A DNA stretch of 64,000 nt from Stentor roeselii (lineage: Eukaryota; Ciliophora; Heterotrichea; Heterotrichida; Stentoridae). The notes under the pieces are model-generated. The model was not told the DNA's origin. It ran no database searches and saw only the letters and a list, made by a program, of their open reading frames with translations. The position numbers and the translations under genes were made by a program. This document shows, piece by piece, positions 8,468 through 16,763 of the stretch; the stretch's first letter is position 1, and each line of letters starts with the position of its first letter. The stretch covers positions 124,001 through 188,000 of the forward strand of contig RSEH01000001.1 of the NCBI GenBank assembly GCA_006503475.1, written 5' to 3'.

Positions 8468-10501
8468 CTACAACTCATCTTTTTTTCCTTTTCGCTTTCG
8501 ACCTCTTCTAGTCTCAGCCTTCTTCTGAAAACTAGGTTTTTCTTCAGCCTTCTGCAAAATTTCATTTAAAATCTCGTCGTCCTCAGAAGTCTCCTGAACT
8601 TTTTCTATTTCCGAACAGTCCCTATCAACATAACTAATTTTTTTCATATCAAGAGTCTCCTGCTTACCCCTTAACAACTCTTCAATAAACGATGTTATAT
8701 CTTCAGAGTTAAACTTTCCCACAAGTCTTTTCCCTTTTTTCTTCGATGAGTGAAAAGCTGCAACATTAGGAAGTGAAATTTCAGAAATTCCAAAAGCTTC
8801 TCTTATTTCATGTTGACATCTTCCGTCAACTGCAACAAAATGAACTGGAAGTTTTTTTGAGTCAATTTGTGCCTTTGCATTTTTAAGTGTTTTATAATGA
8901 GCTGAAGCTTCTGCAGGCTAATTAGAAATTACGTCGCCTTCAAAAAGGCCGATGATGCAAATTCCTGATTTTCTCAGACATTTTGAGTTAAAAGCTGAAG
9001 AAGTGTAAATAATGTCTAGTTCTTCTTGGTCTTCTTCAGCGATTTTCTTTTTCTTTTTCTTGGAAAAGGTGGGGATTGCCATTTCGTCGATAAAGTAATG
9101 CAAGGATCGGTAGTCAGTGAATTTTCCGCTGTACTCGATCACTTGCATTTGGCCTGAGTTGTCTGTCTTGGCGAAGGCGATGAGGGCTGGGTAGTTTTTT
9201 ATGCTGAAAATCGAAAGAGCTACTTCTTTTGGACGGTTAAAGTAACCGAATTTTACGAAGTCTTTGAATGACTCCTCGGAAGCGATTCCTTTTATTTGAA
9301 GTGGAATCACTCCTTCGTTTATCAGAAGAATTCCTACTTTGCCTTCTTCGTGGACTGAGTTTACGAAGGTTTGAACTGTGGCTTCTTGGATTGTCATTAT
9401 GTCGTAACGTAACTCTCTTGAGATTTCTTCTTCGAAGTCTAATTTGTTGTTGATACTCACCTCGAAACTTTTACGTTTACGGTTTACTGGGAATAGACGG
9501 ACGCAGGGGTACTTTTTTACACCTAGGGATTGGCAGATTTCTTGGTCTTCTTTTGTTTTGCAGTGATATGTTCCTAGTTTTAATACTCCGTTGTACTCTG
9601 CTTTAACCTCCTCCCACTCATCAATCTGTCTATCCTTATAAAACTGTACCAAATAAAGTCCAGAATCATCTAAAAGATGTTCTTTATAATTCTTAAATCC
9701 AAGTGCATAAATCGGAATTTCCGAAAGTTTAGCTTCAGGTTGGGGTTCCGGTGTATTCTTAACAACCTTTTTCGCCTTAGGCATTTTTTTTTGACTAGCT
9801 TTAAACCTATCCAAAAACTTCGAAATTTCCTCAAAGTCGATTTTCCCATCATATCTTTCAACATCCTCTCCCTCAACAACAATTAACGAAGGAAAGTCAA
9901 CAACATCATATTGTACAATCAATTCAGTTTGATTTAAAAAAACGACTCCAAAATCAAGAAACCCTCTAAACTTCGAAGTAAGTCCTTTGAAAATAACAGG
10001 AACTTTTTCTTTATTCGTAAAAAGAATCACTTTATTCCCTTCCTCCGACTGAAACCGGTCAATATTATCAAGAGTCAGGTACTCGCCTAGATAAGGCATG
10101 TGTTCAGTGAAAAAGTTCCCGATGTCTTTACTAGAAACTGCGCCTTGATAGCCTTTTTCATGCACAAGTGGCTTGTTTGTGTAAGGGTTGATACCAGCAG
10201 GGACATATCCTTGGAAGATTGGCATCTGAGACCTGACTTCGGGTTTGCAGATATCAGGAACGTCATCACAGTCTAAAGCTACAAATTTCACGTAATTTTC
10301 GTATTTTGGAAGCAATTCTGATATAACCTGGCTCAAGGCTATAGACCCTGCAGTAGATATATCGTAAATAATCGTCATGGTCAGGTAGTCTGGGTTCTCT
10401 ATTATCGGGACCAGTTCCTGAGACGTCACATGCTGAATGCGGGGATCGGAGAACAGTGAGAGTGTCTGTTGAATGATGCAGAAGACCGATAAAAAGAACA
10501 T
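8468..10501 (-). CDS. ER-resident PDIA6-like multi-thioredoxin protein lacking CxxC, KDEL tail
   Basis: A spliced protein of 672 residues: exon 1 is 8933-10501 and exon 2 is 8468-8917. It has an N-terminal signal peptide (about 1-17), at least two thioredoxin-like folds (about 25-130 and 285-390) and a C-terminal region similar to the last domain of PDIA6/P5. A charged tail follows, ending in KDEL, the ER-retrieval signal. The places where the WCGHC active sites should lie read YDISTAGS and FYKDRQID, so the protein appears unable to catalyse dithiol exchange and is more likely a chaperone or scaffold. The intron is required: it joins the thioredoxin part to the C-terminal domain and KDEL. The homology to PDIA6 is from recall of its C-terminal sequence and is fairly strong around ALGIGGFGYP-like EAFGISEISLPNVAA. 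Confidence 0.88.
8918..8932 (-). other. 15-nt intron in the PDI-like gene
   Basis: On the minus strand GTAATTTCTAATTAG, phase 0. It contains an in-frame stop (TAA) when retained. Removal extends the protein by 149 residues, ending in KDEL. Confidence 0.93.
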
Positions 10502-10659
10502 ACGTGTTAAATTTATACAATATGGTCATATCTCAGTAAATGTGGAAGTACCTCAATAGAAACTTATCAACACAAACCTCAAAAAAACCTAATCTTACTG
10601 AAAACCTTCCTTAACTACAAAAAGTCCAACAACTTTTCATATTCCAGTTTTAAATAAAA

Positions 10660-11118
10660 ATGAGCACTTTATATCGAACAGAAGCCTTAAAAAACTCTCA
10701 CTACAACCCCACAGGTGAAGGAAGAGACACTTACATCTACGTGAACAACGGCGGAGTCGAGCGAAACAAGTACCCTTACACCTTCTTCGAGGAAAGTCGC
10801 GTCACTCGCAGGTCCTTCTCTCCTGGAAGCCCGAGACTTGAGCCGAAGCCTCTCAAGTACAAGTCGGACGGAACAGGAAGAGACACTTACATTGGATCTA
10901 ACCATGGAGGACTCTTCGGGAACTACGAAAAACACAGCTTTTACAGCTCGCTTCGAGAACCTTCGCCAGTTACCACGAAAGCTACTTTCTTCAGCTCGCA
11001 AACTGCCTGGTTGCAGAGAAGAAGAGCTCAAGATGCTAGTTATCAAAAGCAACTAAGTAGAAGACTTAGCTTGCCTAAAGAAAGTCGAACTTCGACTGTG
11101 AAGTCTAATAAAAGTTAG
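10660..11118 (+). CDS. Small protein with two GRDTYI repeats
   Basis: A 152-residue, tyrosine- and arginine-rich soluble protein. It contains two copies of a roughly 15-residue module, GEGRDTYIYVNNGG (about 20-33) and GTGRDTYIGSNHGG (about 71-84), each followed by a basic-aromatic stretch. I recall GRDxYI...GG modules in proteins of flagellated protists, which suggests but does not prove a ciliary or cortical structural role. There is no enzyme motif, signal peptide or membrane segment. The gene is divergent from the PDI-like gene (158 bp apart). Codon use is C-rich, like the strongly expressed neighbours. Confidence 0.82.
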   Translation: MSTLYRTEALKNSHYNPTGEGRDTYIYVNNGGVERNKYPYTFFEESRVTRRSFSPGSPRLEPKPLKYKSDGTGRDTYIGSNHGGLFGNYEKHSFYSSLREPSPVTTKATFFSSQTAWLQRRRAQDASYQKQLSRRLSLPKESRTSTVKSNKS

Positions 11119-11234
11119 ATTTTTTGTAAGACATGATTGGGAAAATGAGGCTGAATTTGAAGGGTTTGAGAAGAGAAAAGGGTTTGGATGGGACTTTAAG
11201 GAATTTTTCCCAAAAGGTTAAAACTTAGCTAGGC

Positions 11235-11681
11235 CTAGGCATTGACTTTTTTGGCGACACTGTCAAGTTCTCTTTGTCCCTTCTGAGTGATTCTTCTTCC
11301 CATTGGTCTGTCGCTGTCTTCGTCTTTCACGGTTTCAACAATGCCTTTATCTTCAAGCTCCTTCAGCAGGTACCTGATGATTTTTCCTGAGCCGGTCACG
11401 AAGTGGCAAGGAGTGGTTCCATAGTTCTTGGCTCCTCCAAATTCCTTCTTCAAGGCTCCGATGCCGATATAAGGTCTCAAATACACCTTTCTGGCCAAGG
11501 CAGCAGCTCTGACGTACAGCCAGTCCTTATCATATGGAGCGAGTTGTTTGTTAGGACCTGTCTTGACATAGTCGGCCCAGGCAGGAATAGTGAGCTGATC
11601 AGTCCTTTTGAGATGAGCAGCGTATTCAGAGATGAACCGAGCAGCAGACACGTCTTTGAGAACTTGAACTCTTTTGTCCAT
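11235..11681 (-). CDS. RPS19: 40S ribosomal protein S19 (eS19)
   Basis: A 148-residue protein of the usual eS19 size. Family features are in order: an N-terminal KDV...F segment, IPAWADYVKTG (family: VPEWVDTVK), LAPYDKDWLYVRAAALARKVYLR, the glycine-rich GIGALKKEFGGAKNYG, HF and the RYLLKELEDKGIV helix, and a C-terminal GRRITQKGQRELDSVA. It belongs to the head of the small ribosomal subunit and is needed for 18S rRNA 3' processing in other eukaryotes. It starts 92 bp from the divergent CD36-like gene. No intron is needed. Confidence 0.97.
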   Translation of the reverse strand: MDKRVQVLKDVSAARFISEYAAHLKRTDQLTIPAWADYVKTGPNKQLAPYDKDWLYVRAAALARKVYLRPYIGIGALKKEFGGAKNYGTTPCHFVTGSGKIIRYLLKELEDKGIVETVKDEDSDRPMGRRITQKGQRELDSVAKKVNA

Positions 11682-11773
11682 ATTTTTAAGTCCATTGGGT
11701 GAAAACGAGGGAAGAACAAACTTGAATTCTAACTAAGACAGACTAAAACTAATAAAGATGAGCAGTGTTAATA

Positions 11774-14700
11774 ATGGCTAAAAAACAGTGGATCATCGGC
11801 TCGGTTCTCTTCTTTCTTGGAGTTGTTTTTATCATCATGTCAGCACTGACTCCGATGATCGTTGATAAGCATGTTAGGACTAAGTCTCAGAAAAACGCTG
11901 AACTCACTTCTGATAATCGGCAAGGGTTCTGGGGAGAAATTCCTGGAAGACTTAAGGAAATTGTTTTTATTACTTTTAACTTTTATCATATTGAGAACCC
12001 GCAGGGTGTCATGTGGAAAGGGGCTGTACCTAGCTTGACGGAGAAGAATGGGTATGTTTATCAGGAGTTTAGTGAGTTTGTTGATGTGGATTATGATGGG
12101 AAGGATGTTAAGTATTTTGAGTTTAGCTCGTTGAAGAAGACTGGGAAGTGTGTTTGGAGTAACTCAACTCATCCTAGTGATAAGATTACAACGGTTAATG
12201 TTGGGTCGTTTTATGAATGGACTTTACTGAAAAATATTCCGAGAGAAAGAATGGCTTTGGTCACTTTTTATGATATGTTTTACCTCATTACCGAAGAAAT
12301 GACTCTCGAGATATACACCAGAAACCTATTCAGTAAGTTAAATTCATTCGAGAAGGTCGAATCCTTAATCCTAAGTCCAGCCGGTTTTAATCAAAACGAT
12401 TCACTAAAAATATTCGAAGACCCCTACTTCGGTCTTTCCCAAAAAGAAACAATAAAAATCTGGTTAAAAGCTCTTTTAGAAAACCTTGAAAACGGTAAAT
12501 TCGTAATTCCCTCAAACATGACAGGTTCTCTAAAAGACATAGTTTTTCATTTCACATTTACTAATGCTCAAACAATATCTCTATTCTCTCAAAACTTTGA
12601 GTCAATTCTATTATCAACGATGGGAGAAGTATTCGACTGGTACAGTTGCGAAGGTTCTTTCAATGGAATGAAAGCCTGCGACCCTGTATACCTGGGAAGT
12701 ATTCAATGGTCCTCATCATCAGTGACAAACTGGCCTCTTAACAACCTCTGGAGCGCATCTTTGAGCCTTTCAGAGCTATTTCCTTACCTAACCGGTTACC
12801 TCGAAATAAACAGTTACATAAAAAGCACAACAATAGAAAAAAAGTACCCAAACATCAATTTTTCTCCTCAATTTTTTTACTCGTTATTCAAGTTTGACTG
12901 GTCCTCAGGGTGGCCGATTTACAGCAAGTCAAGTTTAATGGACGTGGGGCGAATGAACAACTTTTTCAAATCCGCATACGCTGAAGATTTCAAATCCATC
13001 AAAAAAACCTTCGACCTCGAAACAACTGACCAGGCAAGAGTCCTTTGGGACTACATAAACGCAATAGTTGACAAAACAGCTCTTCAAGGAAAATACGATC
13101 CAATAGTTTACAACCACTTAAATCGAGGAATCTCAAGTGAGCTCGGCTTGTCATTAGTAGGAAGCCAGTCACTTCAGACCTTTCTACAAATCTTTTCAGT
13201 GAAAATGCCTCTGACAGTCTCATCATTATACACCTTTTCAACAATAGTCTACCAGGAAGGACTTACATGTGACACCCTCATCCACGACACGGCTCCAGAA
13301 GTTTTTTACGTTTGCGAAATGCCAGGCTTGATATGGGAAAACTCGACTGTTGGCTTCCAGAAGTGGCTCGCTGTTCATTGGTACGGCCTTGAAAGTTACC
13401 AGGCTGAAGTTTTCATGAATTTATCAGGACTCAACATGACTCTAATGGCGAAACTTTTCGACCCGGCGGGTTCTTTAGCTTTGAACTTTTCTCGAGCAGA
13501 ACTGGAGTTGAAGGAGTATTATAATTGTCAGAACTACGGAGCGAGATGCTCCGGGGAGTACATGGCGATCGTTCAGTTGGTTAATTCAAGTATTTCTCGA
13601 TTTTTACCGCCAGTCATTGTTGAGTATTTGGGACTTGAAGGGAATTCTTCTACTTTTTACGGGGTTGAATATGTTGACATTGGACTCACCATGCCTTCTG
13701 AGTATTACGTCTTCACCAACGGGGCACCAGGTGCGAATATCACTGTAGACCAGGCGAATCGACTTTTCAGTGATTCAGGTCTTTTCACATATCAGAACTT
13801 TCAGAGGTTTTTCATTGAAATCTACAGCAAAAACTACTCAGCCATAACTGAAGATTATCAAATTTCAGACCCTTTGATGTTCGCGGATTACTTGAGAAGT
13901 GTGATCAACGAGTATTACTTTAATGGTCTGATCACGACGAAGACGGTGCAGGAGATCTTGTTTGACTATCAAGACCCGCTTTTAGAACAAAGGAAAAATA
14001 TGAGTCCTTTGATTGGAGGAGACCCGACATTGGAGAACCAGTTGATTTTACTGGGAAGAAATCAGACCCGGTACCAATGGGAGTACGTTTCAAGTGACTT
14101 TAAACATTCAGTTCATTCAGGAAAACACAGCTCGGCCAAAACTCGCAAGATTCTTGAAATAAATGGAAAAAAGTACCTGAACTACCTCGCACTTCAGTAT
14201 CAAGGTGAAGGCCCTGAAGGACCTAATATCGCTTTAATCAATCAAAACCCTTGGAAGACAAAAACTGACTTCAAAGGCACCAACGGCTGGGCATTCAAAC
14301 CGAACATTGACAGTGACACTGAACTGAGCTTCACTCAAAAAGAGAACTGTTTAGCTTTTGATATGACTTATAAAGAGACGAAAACTAGAAGTGGTTTAAA
14401 ATGTTACAGATTTGGAATAAAAAACTCTTTATTTAAAAATGTGACTGAGGACCCGAAGATGGAAAATTATTACAATGATGCACCGAGTGGGTTGATTAAC
14501 TTGACATCAGTGAAAAATATGCCGGTTTTCTTGTCGCTTCCTTATTTTTTAGATGGGGATAAAAAGATGGCGAAACTTGTGACGTATACCACGCCTCAGT
14601 ATAACTTTCCTGAGAAGTACAAGACGTACTTTGATGTTGAGAAGTACTCAGGAGTCCCGCTTTATCAGAAGCAGCAGTTTCAGTATAACTTTTTGTTGAA

Positions 14701-15004
14701 GCCTGATTTGATGATGCCGAATTTGTCAGCGAAGAGTATTGACTCGGTTGGATATTTTACTTATTTGCCGGTTTACTTTACTCAGAGAAGCTATTTACTT
14801 ACTGATGATCATGTTGATAAACATTTTAAATATATCAAAGATGATCAAATGGCTGGTGAATTGGTTTTTATTGTTGGACTTTCTGTTGGAATCGCTCTTG
14901 TTTTGGCTTCTTTACTTTATGGACTCAAGGTTTGGATTAATAAGAGAAGAGATCAAAGGACTGTTGTTGTTGCTCAGGCTCGACAGCCGATGCTACTTGC
15001 TTAA
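11774..15004 (+). CDS. Giant CD36/LIMP-2 family membrane protein
   Basis: A 1076-residue protein with one TM segment at each end (about 7-27 and 1037-1060) and a large, glycosylation-site-rich ectodomain, the hairpin topology of the CD36/SR-B/LIMP-2 family that binds lipids and lipoproteins. The N-terminal part shows the CD36 signature IENPQGVMWKGAVPSL with NGYVYQEFSE. The C-terminal part shows SLPYFLDGDKKMAKLV and YFDVEKYSGVPLYQKQQFQ, matching the family's SLPHF and FDIEPxTGxPLxAxKRxQ. The cytoplasmic tail is short and basic. Animal members are about 470-500 residues, so roughly 550 extra residues sit in the middle of the ectodomain. The start is the ATG at 11774; an upstream GTG in frame is not used. 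The family assignment is strong, the ligand unknown. Confidence 0.88.
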   Translation: MAKKQWIIGSVLFFLGVVFIIMSALTPMIVDKHVRTKSQKNAELTSDNRQGFWGEIPGRLKEIVFITFNFYHIENPQGVMWKGAVPSLTEKNGYVYQEFSEFVDVDYDGKDVKYFEFSSLKKTGKCVWSNSTHPSDKITTVNVGSFYEWTLLKNIPRERMALVTFYDMFYLITEEMTLEIYTRNLFSKLNSFEKVESLILSPAGFNQNDSLKIFEDPYFGLSQKETIKIWLKALLENLENGKFVIPSNMTGSLKDIVFHFTFTNAQTISLFSQNFESILLSTMGEVFDWYSCEGSFNGMKACDPVYLGSIQWSSSSVTNWPLNNLWSASLSLSELFPYLTGYLEINSYIKSTTIEKKYPNINFSPQFFYSLFKFDWSSGWPIYSKSSLMDVGRMNNFFKSAYAEDFKSIKKTFDLETTDQARVLWDYINAIVDKTALQGKYDPIVYNHLNRGISSELGLSLVGSQSLQTFLQIFSVKMPLTVSSLYTFSTIVYQEGLTCDTLIHDTAPEVFYVCEMPGLIWENSTVGFQKWLAVHWYGLESYQAEVFMNLSGLNMTLMAKLFDPAGSLALNFSRAELELKEYYNCQNYGARCSGEYMAIVQLVNSSISRFLPPVIVEYLGLEGNSSTFYGVEYVDIGLTMPSEYYVFTNGAPGANITVDQANRLFSDSGLFTYQNFQRFFIEIYSKNYSAITEDYQISDPLMFADYLRSVINEYYFNGLITTKTVQEILFDYQDPLLEQRKNMSPLIGGDPTLENQLILLGRNQTRYQWEYVSSDFKHSVHSGKHSSAKTRKILEINGKKYLNYLALQYQGEGPEGPNIALINQNPWKTKTDFKGTNGWAFKPNIDSDTELSFTQKENCLAFDMTYKETKTRSGLKCYRFGIKNSLFKNVTEDPKMENYYNDAPSGLINLTSVKNMPVFLSLPYFLDGDKKMAKLVTYTTPQYNFPEKYKTYFDVEKYSGVPLYQKQQFQYNFLLKPDLMMPNLSAKSIDSVGYFTYLPVYFTQRSYLLTDDHVDKHFKYIKDDQMAGELVFIVGLSVGIALVLASLLYGLKVWINKRRDQRTVVVAQARQPMLLA

Positions 15005-15338
15005 GGATTTTTTAGATAAGTTTAGAGATTGATGAATTTTTTATTGTTGGGAATTAGGATTAATAGAGGGAGATTTAAAGGTTAAATTTGGATATTTTGT
15101 TAATTGTTATTGAATTTTGATGGATTGATTAATATTTTGTTGATTTTTATCGAATTTTGATGGATGAATAATATTTTGTAAATTCAGTTTAGATTTTTTA
15201 GGTTAGCATTGTAAATACAAGTGTTCCTACAAAAATTTTTCCTTTTATTCTAGAATCAATAACAAATTACGAATAAACCTTAGATAATTATTCTCCAATT
15301 AACTAGAAACGATCTTCAATACCTTTATAATACACCAA
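15005..15338. other. Intergenic, imperfect AT-rich direct repeat
   Basis: There is no gene. The first 200 bp are T- and G-rich with almost no C, which is the 3' flank type seen throughout this window. Between about 15100 and 15180 a roughly 40-bp unit occurs twice with small differences; both copies contain GAATTTTGATGGAT followed by AATATTTTGT. Nothing else is recognised. Confidence 0.6.
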
Positions 15339-16637
15339 TCATTTTAAAACTTGTACCATCAAATAAGGAGAAGTGATTTTTTCCCTAGTTTTCAATTTAA
15401 TCCTCTTTTTCTTAACCTTAATCCCTTTCTTCCCTTTTTTCCTTCCCTCATCAAATCCCAAGTCTTCACATTTTTTCAAGCAATTCAATCTTTTACTTTT
15501 CTTGATCAAAATCCTTTCCTGTTCATCCCTTAAAAACTTGCTAAGCGAGTTGCTCGGTTTCAAGCATTCAAAAATGCTTCGATGAGAAATAATTTTAGTA
15601 CTATGCAAATTCCTAACATCTGGTAATTTTCTCGAATCCCCATGAGACAAGTTGAGTCTGAGTCTATCAAAATGAAAAGCAGTAGACCCTCCAAAAGAGT
15701 TCCTATTCGATTCAGATTTTCCATCATCAGCGATTTTTTTATCAGGTCTAAGAAGAGGAGTGACTTGATCAGACAAACTTATTTTTACCGTCTTTTTCCT
15801 TGGTTTTTCTTCCAAGAACTGTTTAATGAAATGCTTGAAAATGCTAGTCTTTAGGTCAAGGTTTATAGGACTAGGACTAGTTGCATCAGGTTCAGGTTCT
15901 TTAACAATCGAAGGGACCAATGGAAAGACAAGAGTTTTAAAGTCATTTTTTATTGGAATGTGTCTTTCAAGTACTTCAACACTGAGTCCTTTGTTCAATG
16001 CGATGATTTTAGGAGATACAAGTTTTATCGAAGTGACAAAAAAAATAACTGGAGTGAAACTAGGGTCGATTACAAAGTCATAGTTCAATCGAAGCACGTT
16101 TTTTAATGAAGCGGACTCGATAAAAGAGACTAAATACCTGCTGAGGTTCATTGCAAGGTGAATATATTTGTGGTCTCTCCAGGAACTCTCAGCATTTGAG
16201 AAGTCTTTGCGGTACAATGATGACACAAGTCCTTCTCCATCGAATTCAAGCTCGACTGAAAAGTACTGAGATGGACTGTGCTGGTAGTCTTGCATTAAAA
16301 TGATTTCTTTCACACTTGTCAACTTCTGCTCTTTTTTAAACAAGTCTTTCACGTCTGATATTGATAGGATTTTCTTGTATGTCGGGTAACAAATGTAAAT
16401 TATTGGTTTTGATGATTCAGGACTTTCGAGACTTGAAAGCTTTTTACTGAAGAGCTTTTCTAACGTCTCTTTTATTGATGTTTGTTTTATTGATTGCTGG
16501 AAAATAACACCTTCTGAGAATTGGAAACTTGACTGGATTAATGAAAGCTTCAAGAAGTATATGTCTAGGATTTTCAGATTTGCTTTTTGCTTTGATAGCT
16601 CTGTAAGAAGCCAGACATATTTTTTGACTTCGAACAT
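15339..16637 (-). CDS. Hypothetical protein with basic C-terminus
   Basis: A 432-residue soluble protein I do not recognise. The first 250 residues look globular with alternating hydrophobic strands and helices. They are followed by a polar linker (about 250-370) and a strongly basic end (about 385-432, containing KKGKKGIKVKKKRIKLK), which could be a nuclear localisation or nucleic-acid/membrane-charge contact. There is no signal peptide or TM segment. The long open frame, the ATG start and the C-rich 5' flank on its own strand support a real gene. It lies upstream of, and on the same strand as, the CNG-type channel. Confidence 0.75.
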   Translation of the reverse strand: MFEVKKYVWLLTELSKQKANLKILDIYFLKLSLIQSSFQFSEGVIFQQSIKQTSIKETLEKLFSKKLSSLESPESSKPIIYICYPTYKKILSISDVKDLFKKEQKLTSVKEIILMQDYQHSPSQYFSVELEFDGEGLVSSLYRKDFSNAESSWRDHKYIHLAMNLSRYLVSFIESASLKNVLRLNYDFVIDPSFTPVIFFVTSIKLVSPKIIALNKGLSVEVLERHIPIKNDFKTLVFPLVPSIVKEPEPDATSPSPINLDLKTSIFKHFIKQFLEEKPRKKTVKISLSDQVTPLLRPDKKIADDGKSESNRNSFGGSTAFHFDRLRLNLSHGDSRKLPDVRNLHSTKIISHRSIFECLKPSNSLSKFLRDEQERILIKKSKRLNCLKKCEDLGFDEGRKKGKKGIKVKKKRIKLKTREKITSPYLMVQVLK

Positions 16638-16763
16638 TTATTTAGTGATCAAATGGAATGAATATTGAGGAGGGTTATGGATTTATTGGGATGATGAATG
16701 GGGAGATGTGGATTTATCTAAAATAAATCTAAAACAACACATGAGCAAACATAAATAAACATA

